This document shows, piece by piece, positions 1 through 10,499 of a stretch of 64,000 bases of DNA. Made by a program: the position numbers and the translations under genes. The stretch spans positions 10,216,048 through 10,280,047 of the forward strand of contig OX387194.1 of NCBI GenBank assembly GCA_947561395.2, written 5' to 3'. The first letter of the stretch is position 1. Each line of letters begins with the position of its first letter. The stretch is from Buxus sempervirens. Lineage: Eukaryota; Streptophyta; Magnoliopsida; Buxales; Buxaceae. The notes beneath the pieces were generated by a model. That model saw nothing but the letters and a program-made list of their open reading frames with translations. It ran no database searches and was not told the DNA's origin.

Positions 1-2470
1 ACCGTGGAGAAAATACGGGCACTTGTAAAATAATGTAAAATTTGTATTTTCTTGGTTCGGTTGGACCTGATCCGGTCTAAGCCGGCTTGAACCATCCCCT
101 TAATAATTTTTGGGCTTTCTTAAGCCCATTTTTGGACTTTGGGCCTAGACAGGCCCATCAAGACCCCCTTGGCCCACTTGTGGGGCCCATCTCAGACTGG
201 CCCAAACCCGGCCCGTTTTCAATAAAATGGGCCCGGGCCACTAGACTTTGGCTAATGGGCCCATTCCAAGCCCACTAAGCCCAAACTAAAATTGTAAATA
301 TATAAAACTTAATAAAATAACCAAATGGGTTACCCAATAACCCAACTGGGCCCAAGGCCCAACCATGGCAATCCACGGGTCTTCCAACGGGACCCGGGTC
401 CGACCCACTTCACTTAAATAAAAAGATAAAATCAAATAAAAGGGACCACACCTTCAGAGGGCCCCGTCAGACTTAACAAGATAGCATGCTGGTCTAGGAA
501 GGGTGAAGTTGACTCAGAAACCAGGGAGACCCGAGGGACCCGTCAAAACCGACGGGGCGGACCGGGGTGTCTTTAGGACTTCCCCGGATCGTAACTGAGG
601 ACTTAGCTAGATCTCTAAAAAGCCGCAGACCAGACTTAGACCCGATTAGGGCAAAACCGTGTCTGCCTGCACTCTCAGGCAGTGGCGACTCTGAAAATCC
701 CGAGGCACGCACCGAAGGTGCGCCCGGTGTGCGATCTAGTATCCGGTTTTAGGTGCGCACAGTTTGGTTTCTGTTTCAAGCTTCTCTTTCAAGGAGCATG
801 TTCCTTGGCCCCCCATCCAATGTACCCCGTGATAAATCCCCCAGATTCCCTTCTCGATTACTTTACTTGTTAAGTTATGTTTTGTTATTGCTAGCTGCAG
901 ACTTTACTTGTGTGTTGGTTGAGGTCATAGCATGCTCCATGACCCCCTTTTTCCTCCAAAATTGCTGTTTTCCTTTCCATATCATGATAAGCATGTGCTG
1001 AGTGCGTATGGAGTTCATGTCCCAGTTGTTATATTTTGTGTTATGGGCATAAGCATGATCCCCTTCCCCACTGTCATGCCTTTCCCCCATCTTGCCTTGC
1101 TAGATAAACCCAGAAAAGTGAAGCCTAGGGAGGTTTCCCTCCAACCTGAACCCCTGTGGACCCATCCAAGGACCCATACAGCCCACAGCAGCCTCCTGGG
1201 AACCTCCAGAAACCATCCCGAATGGCAGAATCACCAAAAAGGGCCATTTCAGGGTGATCCGGCAACTCAGGCCGGATCACTTGAAGCCCTAGTATATCCG
1301 GTCACCAAGGCCGGATAACCCACAGGCCTAGTGTATCCGGCTACTCTGGCCGGATCACCTGAAGACCCTGTGTATCCGGCCTGAGTTGCCGGATACACAC
1401 AGAAGCATGTTTTTTGTATATTATTGATCCTTTGCCGAATTTTGAATGATTTGGAGCTAAACCAACTGAACCAACAGGGTTTCCGGACCACCCGGAAACC
1501 CAATAAGGGACTTGGACCAACCGGTCCAACCAGGCACACTCGTGGGCCTTCCAACAGGGCCCACCAAGCCCAATGAACCAAATGCATGTTAATTAAGCAA
1601 CCTAAGTGAAATGAACCGATTGAACCGGGCGGGCCAAGCCCAATGCGGCCCACCCATACCTTGATGTGAATGTATGGAATGCATAAAATGCCTGGTTTGG
1701 CCGAGACCATGGGCCAGGGCCTGTCGGGCCCGATAAAGCCCACTAAGTGAACCAAGTTAGGGTGCAAGCCCTAATTTCCAAGGAACCGGGCTTTCAAAGC
1801 CCAAAGCCGGGATCATGGGCCCCAAGCTCAATGACCAGTCCACTTTGGCTCAAATGTAAACAAGATAAGTCTAAAACACCCTTGGCCACCATGTGGGCCC
1901 ACCTAAGGGGCCCACAGACCCATCCGACCCACTTTTGCATGAAAACAACTTAATAATCCGAATCTAAACCTAAAGCAAAATCAATTCACTAACCAAAGCC
2001 CACAGGGCCTCTCAGGGTTAGGCTGAGGCCCACCAAGGGTACATGGGCCTACCTAGGCCCGACAAAGACACCGTGGGCCTTCCAACGGGGCCCACCCAAT
2101 CAGACCCATATCACTTAAGTAAGAAGAGATAAAATCAACTAAAGGGACCCACACCATTCAGGTGGTCCCACCAAGACTTAACCAAATTGCATGCGGGATT
2201 AGGAATCGGGTGAGAACCAAAATAGATAAAGCTGACTCAAAACAGGGAATCCACGGGACCCGTCATCCGACGGGGTGGATTGGGGTGTCTACGGACTTCC
2301 CCAGCCCACAACCGAGAACCAAGACTTAGAATCTCAAGCCGCAGACCAAAGAGCCCTAAATAGACAAGATTATGCACCTAGGTGTCCGCCTGCACCCCAT
2401 CAGGCGGTGGCGACTCCGAATTACCCCGTGCCGCGTTTCCCACGCGCGCACATTATCAAGTACACTTAAT
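1..2470. repeat. GC-rich decayed retroelement DNA with two diverged direct copies
   Basis: No credible gene is present. Blocks at about 380-760 and 2075-2470 are diverged direct repeats, offset by about 1.7 kb. They share GGGACCCGTC, a GGGGTGTCT module, AGCCGCAGACC and a TGCCTGCAC..GGCAGTGGCGACTC module. GGCGACTC also occurs in the LTR ends and primer-binding site of the retroelements elsewhere in the window, which suggests Tat/Ogre-like retroelement remnants. The stretches 120-380 and 1490-2130 are extremely rich in GGGCC/GGCCC. A palindrome array lies at 1255-1396. LTR boundaries could not be fixed. Confidence 0.5.
1255..1396. repeat. Array of four CCGG palindromes, exact 39-bp period
   Basis: Four 25-bp units begin at 1255, 1294, 1333 and 1372. 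Each has an 8-bp arm, a 9-nt loop and an 8-bp arm. The arms are TGATCCGG/CCGGATCA, ATATCCGG/CCGGATAA, GTATCCGG/CCGGATCA and GTATCCGG/CCGGATAC. The loop of unit 4 (CCTGAGTTG) is the reverse complement of the loop of unit 1. The flank (AAAGGGCCATTTC on the left) matches, in reverse complement, the flank of the leader array at 59983-60124, so this is the same module in the opposite orientation. Confidence 0.85.
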
Positions 2471-2828
2471 TGATTAAGCATGTTAATTTAATATAATGAG
2501 ACTTTAATCATTAAATTATATTTTATGGATAATGTTATTTTATTAATTTTGAGAATTAATAATATTGCTATATATATACAAGTTGTTTATTTATTATACA
2601 ATATATGGGTAATATGATTATATAGTTGTATTCCATAAACTTTAAAGTTATATTTTTAATAAAATGCATGTGAGACTAACTATTATAATTTTATTTAAGT
2701 TCATTTAATTGCTTTTAGGTATTTATAATCTTCTTCTCAAGTAAATTTCGCTTATTTTTTAAATTTTTTTGAAAAGAAATCATGTTTATTAAGTGTTTCT
2801 ATGTTATTTATTAAGGTTTTATTATATT
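2471..2828. other. AT-rich spacer, nothing recognised
   Basis: Very AT-rich sequence between the GC-rich repeat and the solo LTR, with no coding or RNA feature seen. Its last five bases (ATATT) form the target-site duplication of the LTR. Confidence 0.6.
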
Positions 2829-3276
2829 TGTAAACACCCTAAAATTGCACGATTTTTGATAAATCTTGAAGGAGAGATTTTATTGGAATTTTCAATTCTT
2901 AGCATTGGGTTTGAGATCCTTAATCCATTTGAATCCAAAACCACAAAGGAAAAGGCCCAAATTCAATCTTTTGTGCAAAGTCAAACTTTTTCCGGTTGAA
3001 TTTTGTTGACTTTTGACCCCAGAAAATGAAATATTTTTTAAAGCAAGATTTCAAGATAATTTTTCCCGGTAATCAGGTTTTTAGCAATGTTATTGCATAA
3101 ATGAATTTTTTGAGATTTTAAATCTTGACGAATACCTTGGTATTAACATGTTGAATCTTTTTACCGGACTTGAAAAATCGAAATTTAGCCTTGAACTGGA
3201 AAGTTGACTTTTTATTTACTTGGAATTTGGGTCTGGAACTATTTTTAATGGATTCAAATGGAGGAGGGGGTGTTTG

Positions 3277-3358
3277 CTTATTTACATGTAATATCTTAAG
3301 TAAATGGAGATTAAAAAATATGAGGACATTTAATTAAATGATATTACATGTAAATAAG
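3277..3358. repeat. Conserved U3 hairpin with ~30-bp arms
   Basis: The left arm starts CTTATTTACATGTAATATC and the right arm ends GATATTACATGTAAATAAG, with a loop of about 20 nt. Nearly identical copies lie at 43079-43160, 46982-47063 and 63868-63949 in other LTRs, with one difference seen in the loop. The shorter LTRs at 23433 and 43217 lack it. Confidence 0.85.
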
Positions 3359-3425
3359 TATTGCCTGTGCAGAAACAGGTCAAAACTGTTAAAAATTGGT
3401 AAAACCTGTCATGCCCACATTTTTA

Positions 3426-3517
3426 ATGCAAACTAGTGGTGAACGCATTTAATATGCGGTCATGCCTTGACCGCATTTTAAATACGGTCAAGGCACGACC
3501 GCATTTTAAATGCGGTC
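3426..3517. repeat. Palindrome array, 28-bp period (ATGCGGTC arms)
   Basis: Units start at 3426, 3454, 3482 and 3510, exactly 28 bp apart. Clear units are 3454-3476 (ATGCGGTC, 7-nt loop, GACCGCAT) and 3482-3504 (ATACGGTC, 7-nt loop, GACCGCAT). The first unit keeps a good right arm (GAACGCAT) and a decayed left arm, and the last keeps only its left arm. The array ends about 200 bp upstream of the TATA-like box. Confidence 0.8.
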
Positions 3518-3718
3518 GCGGGATTTTTTGTAAGAATTCGTTATTTTTCGATTTCTGAGCCTTATCTACACTCAAATCTCTTTCTGGGAGATTTGAATCC
3601 TCTTGTTTATCCTCTGTGGTTTAATGGATTTACATTAACTCTTTTTTGAAACTCAATTGGAGCATTCTAGAACCCTATTTTGGCATACCCGTGAACCAAC
3701 CATGCCCTTGGGTTTGCC

Positions 3719-3726
3719 TATAGATA
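3719..3726 (+). promoter_or_regulatory. TATA-like box of the solo LTR
   Basis: TATAGATA sits in a block (CCATGCCCTTGGGTTTGCC just upstream) shared with the clean TATAAATA boxes at 23841 and 43596. The one-base change may weaken it. Confidence 0.6.
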
Positions 3727-3820
3727 AAGGGCCTCTCCTCAAGCAAATGGCCAAGAATCTGAAGCTTGAATAGCTCTAAGCAAAGAAGGGAACCCCTGCT
3801 TCTCTGCTTTCTCAATCCAG

Positions 3821-3890
3821 GTAAGTCCCTTCTCTCTTTTATTTTCTGTTTTTAATTCTAGAAATAACCTAATCTTCTTCATTTCTGTAG
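3821..3890 (+). other. Predicted leader intron inside the LTR (70 nt)
   Basis: The donor is ATCCAG|GTAAGT, about 100 nt after the TATA-like box. The acceptor is ATTTCTGTAG|AATAAGGCC after a pyrimidine-rich stretch. Introns of the same size and position are predicted in the LTRs at 23946, 42415, 46441 and 63326. Confidence 0.6.
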
Positions 3891-4340
3891 AATAAGGCCT
3901 AGTTTATATTTTTATCCCCAAACCTGTCTCCAAGTACCTCAAGATTCCTCTCTAGCCGTAAAACGTGAAGAGAGAGCTAAGGGAAAGGGGAATAGGTGGA
4001 TCCTTAGAATAGAACCCTATAATCTGTTCTTTTCTCTTTTTTGTAGAATAAGGCCTACTTCTTGTTTGTATTCCCAAACCTATCTCCAAGTACCTCAAGA
4101 CTCCTCTCTAGCCGTAAAACGTGAAGAGAGAGCTAGGGGAAAGGGGAACAGGTGGATCCTTAGAATAGAACCCTATAATCTGTTCTTTTCTCTTTTTTGT
4201 AGAATGAGGCCATTTGATTGTGTTTGTATCCTCAAACCTATCTCCAAATACCTCAAGACTCCTCTCTAGCCGTAAAACGTGAAGAGAGAGCTAGAGGAAA
4301 AGAGAACAGGTGGATCCGTAAGATAGGCCCCTATGTGCTG
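3891..4340 (+). repeat. Three tandem copies of a 156-bp splice-acceptor module
   Basis: Copies begin at 3891, 4047 and 4203, each right after a pyrimidine tract ending in GTAG and each opening AATAAGGCC or AATGAGGCC. Every copy contains the inverted repeat TCTCTAGCCGTAAAACGTG followed by AAGAGAGAGCTAG. The solo LTR at 23433 has two copies and the other LTRs one. Confidence 0.8.
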
Positions 4341-5519
4341 TAATCTATAATATGTGGTTGCTTTTACTATTCTGTTAATGTTTTAATGGCTTTATTCTAA
4401 ATCTGGAGGAATCCTATGGATCCATGTTGTTTATAGCATGAGATCCTCTTTTCCTCCTACAGTTGGGATTTTTCACACCATTGCACTTACATCACTGTTT
4501 TCTTGTTTTTGGTGATATTAGGCTAAGATTCTGGATCTATCATGATCTATATGGTAGATTTGAGATTAGAAGCCTTAAAGTAGCCTCTAGGGTTTCATGA
4601 GATGATTTTGTAGTTGTTTTAGTCTTTGAGAGAGGATCCTATGGTCCAAACATTTCACTTTTGATGTTTTTCATCAATATGGGTGAATCTGTCTCAGATT
4701 TTCTTAATTAATGAAAAACGTAGACCAGATCTGTACCCTAGATGGTTTTGATTTATTCTTTTACTTCCCAAAGTGATTTTTGGTTTATTTTCAATTTTGA
4801 GAGAAGATCCTATGGTCTAAACTCTCCATTTTGACATTTTTTCATCAACATGAGTTGATTGGAGTTCTATCTCTCAACTAATGAGAGATCTGGATCAGAT
4901 CTGTACCCTAAAGAACTTTACTCTTCAATGTTTTCATCAAGAGATTTCAATCTAATTTTTCAACCTTTTAACGGTTTAGCCTAAAGTTAGTTTTTCAGGT
5001 TATACTTTAGATGGGTTTTCTTTGTTTTTATCTCAATTTTATTTCAATTATGAAACCCTAGGAATGGCATGATCATATTGAAAGTTCTGAATTAATCAGG
5101 ATACTCATATGAAAAACTATACACTTCTGTTACTTTTATGATTTTTTTTTTATTAAGCAAGCCTTCTTTATTTTTAACATGAACAATACCTGGCAACCAC
5201 CTTGTGTGGATGAATAGGGGTACCTAACACCTTCCCCTATTCATAACCTAATCCCCTTACCCATCTTTGATTGTTTTTGTTTTGTATTTTAAACTAGAGT
5301 TATTTTTACTCTAATTTCTGTCTTTTTTATTTGATTTGATATTTTCGGTGTCCATTCACATCTAAACAGAATGGTAGCGACTCCTTGTTTTAATGAATCC
5401 TGTGTGATGATTAAGAAATCATTAAATTTATTTTCCATGTCTCACAATATTAAATAGAGTTTTTACATAAGCATAATTGGAATTAAAATAGAAATAAAAA
5501 TTAATTAAAAATAAACAGG

Positions 5520-5675
5520 CTGGGTTGGATTCAACTCATTTATTGTCGGGTTGGGTTTGAATTTGTGATTTCTCAACCCATTAGTAAACGAGTTGACCCC
5601 GACCCAAACCATTTAGCTATCAACCCATTTACAACCCGCCCAAACCCAACCCAACGCGACCCATTGCCACCTCTA
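5520..5675. mobile_element. hAT-like MITE remnant
   Basis: The sequence is rich in GGGTTGGG/CCCAACCC and ends at an AGAGGTGGCAATGGG-type terminus (read on the minus strand). It is similar in style to the element at 7613-8125. The left terminus is not resolved. Confidence 0.45.
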
Positions 5676-6341
5676 TTGGAATATAGCACAAAATAAGTGT
5701 TGCCGAACATATAAGGTAGCCGAATATAGCACAAAATGGGTATAGTGATTTCCAAAAATTTTTAAAAAGGAATAGACTGCCTATGTTCTCCGTAAAACCC
5801 TAAATTTTCAACAAATAAATAAAGCGAATTAAATATGCATGAATATTTGGAATATTAATGAATTTGTCAAAATAAATTGGAGATTAAATATATAGCATAT
5901 GATTTGGGGTGCTTTTCATCCACCCGGATGTATAATTGATTAAGAATAATAAGGAGAAGAAATTTGGAAATTTTAGAAAAATCTAATCGGTAGATATGAG
6001 ATTATCAAGAGAAGGGTATTTTGGTCAATTCCAACTAATTATTGGTAAATAATTAAATAGATTAATTAAATTATTATTAGACTTGAGAAATTATGTTTGA
6101 CCTAAGTTGGGTTTAAATTGATTATTAATAATGATATTTATAGCTTAATAAGTGGGAAAATGGCATATTAGTAATTATAGTTGATTAGAAGCCTTAAGTT
6201 GAGGAAAAGATGAGCTTTGGGAAGTTTTTGAAATATTTAAAAATACGGGAAATAATTAGCACGAAAATTAGGAAAAATAGAAGTTTTTCTGTGAATCACA
6301 GAGAGCAGAAAATTCGGAATAATGCACTAAAGATGTACGAT
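5676..6341. other. AT-rich intergenic DNA
   Basis: No gene recognised. Its right end is the 3' flank of the first defensin-like copy. Confidence 0.5.
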
Positions 6342-6571
6342 TCAATTTTTCCTACACCAGCATTGATTACCATGGTGGCACTTTCCCTTGCGTTCATAAT
6401 TATGCTGAATACAAGCTCCCATCGTAGCATTTATCTGTGAAGCCCCCAATACGTTCCCAATCATATGGAAATTTAACATCCACAACCTTTGGCCCCATAT
6501 CTTTTACTATACAAAAGATAAAAACCAAAATTTTTTTTTCTTGGATGAGTTGGGTATGTGAAAGAGAAAAT

Positions 6572-6612
<41 letters not shown>

Positions 6613-6869
6613 ACATATATGAGAATGATATATATGCACACACACATAAATATTCATAAATTTCAAACACTTGTCTTAGAAAGTAAAAGAAGCTGGTTTT
6701 TAAGCACCACAATTAAGATTTTTTTTTTTTTTGGTAAATCATTCTTCATAGGAATCACTAAAGTTTTGTATTAAACATGGCGAACAGAAAGAGAAACGAA
6801 ATGACCTGTAGCCAGATGAAGTAACATGAGGATGAAAATAGCTGAAAATTGATGTTTCCTGTACTCCAT
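6342..6869 (-). pseudogene. Defensin-like peptide gene, copy 1, frameshifted
   Basis: Exon 1 (6806-6869) encodes a basic, then hydrophobic signal-peptide start (MEYRKHQFSAIF..) and ends at donor ACAG|GTCATT in phase 1. Exon 2 (6342-6506) follows acceptor TATAG and encodes a mature region ending in a C-x-C tail (QCWCRKN). The exons total 229 nt, one base out of frame. The break lies shortly before the cysteine preceding the IQHNY stretch, and reading the exon 2 opening frame straight on gives a premature stop. The first of the six cysteines present in copy 2 is also missing. The family is the secreted cysteine-stabilised alpha-beta peptides of plants. The copy is probably non-functional. Confidence 0.7.
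6574..6610. repeat. (AT)n microsatellite
   Basis: An uninterrupted TA dinucleotide tract inside the intron of defensin-like copy 1. It is absent from the intron of copy 2. Confidence 0.95.
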
Positions 6870-7612
6870 TGATAAAGAGATAGAGATGGGTGGGCTTGCA
6901 CGTCCCTAGCGCATGTTAGTGGGTACTACCTTCTGTCCTTTCGTAATAGGTAAGGTAGTAGGAGATGTAAGGATTTATACTACCAGAGAAACTAACGACA
7001 AGATCATTATTAAGAAATTCATCTATTTATCTACTATTTTTTTATATTTTCTTACCTGACGAAGGAAAAAAGAGCTAGCTGTACAATATAGATAATAAAA
7101 TATGCCAAATGAGTTGGACAAATTAATCAAAATGTCTCCTACAAAATATGCCAAAAAGATTATCTTGAAAGTATGCCCAAATGGATGATTACAAAGAAAT
7201 CCAGAGGAATGGTCCTTTCAAAAAGAGGTTATTTTTAGAATTATTTGAATTTGATATTATGTATCTTGGCTCCTTCGGTGCTTTCCGGAAATACAAGACA
7301 GAATGACGCTCACTGATGTTTGTATGCATGTCTCAAGCAAAATATGCCAATAAACTCTTTCCAATAGACAAAATAAGATACGCCAAAGTAGGTTCTCTCC
7401 AAAGTACAGATGGATGGATGATTGCAAGGCTACATAGAGCAACGCTCTTTTATACAATTATTTATTTTTAGAATTATTCGAAACTTTCGGATGAAGTGTC
7501 TTGGGTTCTCACGCTGCTTTCTAGAAATCAAAGACACAAGGACATGCATTGTCGTTCAATGCATGATTAAGATTGATGATCATTTTCAGGAACATAGTCT
7601 ACTACGTTTGGG
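6870..7612. repeat. 5' flank of defensin-like copy 1, duplicated elsewhere
   Basis: This upstream flank is recognisably repeated at 9650-10270, 11460-12200 and 12480-12960. Shared strings include ATATGCC runs, TTGAGCAAAATATGCC and GTGCTTTCT. The duplication therefore copied gene and flank together. No other gene was found. Confidence 0.7.
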
Positions 7613-8125
7613 TAGAGCTGTAAATCTAACCCGGACCACCCAAAGCCCACCCAACCCAATCCGAATAAAAGCCCGAAGTGAGCATTGAATTTGGTTTTGG
7701 GTTTGGGTTTGGGTTGGTTTTTTATTTCTAGCCCGAATATAGTGAACTAGTATTATATTTTAAAATTTTTATATAAATAAATTAGTTAAGTGTTTTTTTC
7801 CCACATTCAAAGGACAAATCAAAAGGAATTTGTAATATTTGCATTTATAATAAACAAACATAAAAGCATGTTGATAGACGATTTAATGAATGATATTCCA
7901 AAATTTTGTAATTATAACAAAAATTATAAAAAAATTTCAAAATCTTACATTTTGTTTGGGCCAACCTAAACTCAGCCCGAACTTAAACAATAATGTTTGG
8001 GTTGGGTTTGGGTTTTGTGAGTTTGGGTTAGGGCAGGTCAACGACGAGTTTGGGCTAGTAAATCCTAGATTGGGTGAAGTCCGAACTCTTATAACCCGAC
8101 CCAACCCGCCCTACTTACACCTCTA
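7613..8125. mobile_element. hAT-like MITE (513 bp) with 8-bp imperfect TSD
   Basis: The ends are TAGAGCTGTAAAT on the left and TAGAGGTGTAAGT (reverse complement) on the right. The flanks are CGTTTGGG (7605-7612) and CATCTGGG (8126-8133), six of eight identical. The interior is rich in GGGTTTGGGTTGGG and its complement. The duplicated flank near 12200 has the uninterrupted sequence (AATGTTTGGGGCTCC), an empty site that confirms the insertion. Confidence 0.8.
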
Positions 8126-9102
8126 CATCTGGGGCTCCACAAACCCCGATTATGGTTTAAGTTTATTGATTGCGCTATAATTTAGGTAGTGGACAATCTA
8201 GTTAATAAAAAGTGTTTTGCGTAATGAAGCAATTGCACTTAGGATAGTACATACGTACGTACGTACATATGTACATATATGGTATAATTCTTATTATGGA
8301 TATTTTTATGTACCTTGGGAACAATCCCACGTTGGAAAGAGATAAAACTCCTCCTCTCTTTATTAGTACTTACCTTTTTTTTATAGTAATGAGCATGCAT
8401 GTGAGAGTATATAAGGAAGCCCTTATATCTTAATGGCCCAATGGGGGCCTAATGCCATTTCAATGGGATTTCCGGCTGGTTAATACAAACACGTGTGGCT
8501 TGAGTTTGTTTTGGTTCACATGCGTGTGAAATATAACTTTTTGTTTTGGCCAAAATCCAAAATTTATTTTCATTATTTTGAATTGTTTTTGACCTTGATT
8601 AAGCATCATATCCATGTACATCAAGCCCACCGTTCATATAATTCACGGGTTTATTATCTCAGTTTATAAGACATTTTACTATTTTGGGTCTATTTGATGA
8701 CTTTTTTATTCAATTTTTTAGAACAAACCAACATCCAGGTTTTTTTCTCTTCTATGGAAAAACAACTTTTTAATCTATAGATATATCATCTTTTTTTCTT
8801 CCTGCTTGCTCTTCCATACTTCGTCTACTATATTATTTTGATTTGGTCAAATATAGTCTATGGGATGTTATATCCATGGGGTAACATGCTGGTATTTTTT
8901 TTAATTTAACATCATACAAGGTTGATGTATCTTTAATTTATTCTTAGGATACTTGATCTAAACCATTAAAGAAGTACAACTCATTAACTATCAGACACAA
9001 ATTCAGCCATGACTATTTCACTCTACATTTTTAACTTAATACAAGATTGATGCAGCTTTATTTTATGAGATAACATTGCACTCAAGATGCACGTACGACT
9101 CA
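8126..9102. other. Intergenic DNA between defensin-like copies
   Basis: No gene seen. A short (GTAC)n tract lies near 8251-8280. The motif TCCCACGTTGGAAAG at about 8327, followed by a TATATAAGG stretch near 8410, could be repeat-derived or a weak promoter. Confidence 0.4.
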
Positions 9103-9591
9103 TTAATTTTTCCTACACCAGCATTGACCATTATGGCACTTTCCACCATCTTCATAACTATGCTCAAGACAAGCTTTATGACAACTCGTGCTCCACCTAG
9201 GGCATGGAGCTTCAAAGGTGTCAAGAAATACCCAATCGTCTGGAAATCTGGCCTCCACAACCTTTAGCCCAATGTCTTTTACTGTACAAAAAATAATAAC
9301 CACAAAATTATTTTTATTTTCTTGGATAAGCTGGGTACGTGAAAGAGAAAATGACAAATATATCTACATCAAGATATTATGTGAAAGATATACATGCGCA
9401 CGCGCACACACACATAAATATTCCTAAATTTCAAACACTTCCCTTAGAAAGTAAAAGAAGCTGGTTTTTAAGTACCATGATTAACATTTATTTTGTAAAT
9501 CATTCTTCAAAGGATCGCTACAACTTTGTATTAATTAAACATGGCTAATTGAAAGATAAGCGAAATGACCTGTAGCTAGAAGAAGCAACAT
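9103..9591 (-). CDS. Defensin-like secreted cysteine-rich peptide, copy 2 (signal peptide shortened)
   Basis: Two exons: 9570-9591 and 9103-9281 (donor ACAG|GTCATT, acceptor GTACAG|TAAAAG), giving 66 residues. The mature part carries six cysteines as C-x6-C-x3-C-x10-C-x4-C-x-C. Cx3C paired with CxC is the hallmark of the cysteine-stabilised alpha-beta fold of plant defensin-like proteins, which act outside the cell in defence or as pollen and pistil signals; which applies here cannot be told. The position matching the start codon of copies 1 and 3 reads ACC here, and a stop lies a few codons upstream. The first usable ATG (9589-9591) leaves only MLLLLAT as a hydrophobic leader, so export may fail. 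An unspliced reading frame through the intron exists but lacks family support. Confidence 0.55.
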
Positions 9592-10499
9592 GATGATGAA
9601 AACCGCTGAAAATTGACGCTTCCCGTGCTTGGTTGATGGGCTTGCACTTCAATAGTTTACTGCCTTCTATCCTTCTATAATAGGTAAGGTTTTATGAAAT
9701 GTAAGGATTTATAGATCTAGAGACGTTAAGGACAAGATCACTATTTAGAAATAGTTTATTTATCTCCTATTTTTTATATTTTCTTGTGTGCAAAAGGAAA
9801 CAAAGAGCTGTATAATACGGACAATACAAATATGCCTCATTAAAGATATGACAAATTAGTTGGACAATCGAAATATGCCTCATCGAAAATATTCCAAAAC
9901 GGTTCTCTCGAAAGCTCGTATAGATAGATGATTGCAAAGCAATTTGGAGCAATGATCCTTTCCAAGAGAGTTCATATTTAGAATTATTTAAATTTTGATG
10001 TTATATATCTAGGGTCCTTAAAGTGCTTTCTAGATATATAAGTCACAAGGAGATCCACAGCTAGCTGTTCATGTGTCTTGAGCAAAATATGCCAATGAAG
10101 TCTCTCCAATGCACAATGCAAAAAGGCTGTTCTCACCAAAGCATAGATGGATAATTTTAAGGCTAGCAATGCTCTTATCTGAATAGTTTGTTTTTTAGAA
10201 TTTTTCCATTGTTTCCTATTGAAAGCCTTAGGTCCTTACAGTGCTTTATAGGAATCTAAGTCACAAGTGAAAATTTGAATAACATGGTGTTGGTTCAACT
10301 TACCAATACCAATGAGTTTCTATTCATTATATACTCTGTTCTAGATTAGATACAGTTACAGATCTGTGTTACTGATTTGATACAGTTAGAGATAAGATCA
10401 CATGAGTTTGTTTTGAATTTGAAAGAAAGAAAAAATCATAACTAAACAGAGCAACCATCACCGATCTATGCAACTAGTTCTCTTTTATCTATGAAAGTG
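9592..10499. repeat. Duplicated flank of copy 2 (about 95% like 12482-12945)
   Basis: Roughly 9820-10270 matches 12482-12945 almost base for base by eye, including ATTAAAGATATGACAAATTAG and the run around GGAGATCCACAGCT. This is the most recent duplication in the cluster. No gene found. Confidence 0.75.

Larger units (their letters stand above)
2829..5446 (+). mobile_element. Solo LTR (2618 bp) of a Tat-like gypsy element
   Basis: It begins TGTAAACACCC and ends TGTCTCACA, and is flanked by the perfect 5-bp duplication ATATT (2824-2828 and 5447-5451). The first roughly 430 bp and the 3' end are clearly homologous to the LTRs of the full-length element at 44744-64000. The order inside is: U3 start, a 30-bp-arm hairpin (3277-3358), a 28-bp-period palindrome array (3426-3517), a TATA-like box (3719), a splice donor (3821), three acceptor modules (3891-4340), and a 3' part with GGTGCCTAACACC-like and GGCGACTCC-like motifs. 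No internal region adjoins it, so it arose by LTR-LTR recombination. Confidence 0.93.

Noticed and set aside
681..710. Primer-binding site of an element in the first kilobase (TGGCGACTCTG)
   Set aside because: The match stops after 11 bases, the same motif lies inside LTR ends nearby, and no LTR terminus precedes it.
9103..9357. 84-residue unspliced version of the defensin-like protein
   Set aside because: Its N-terminus comes from the intron, and the acceptor TACAG and the two-exon structure of copy 1 argue for splicing.
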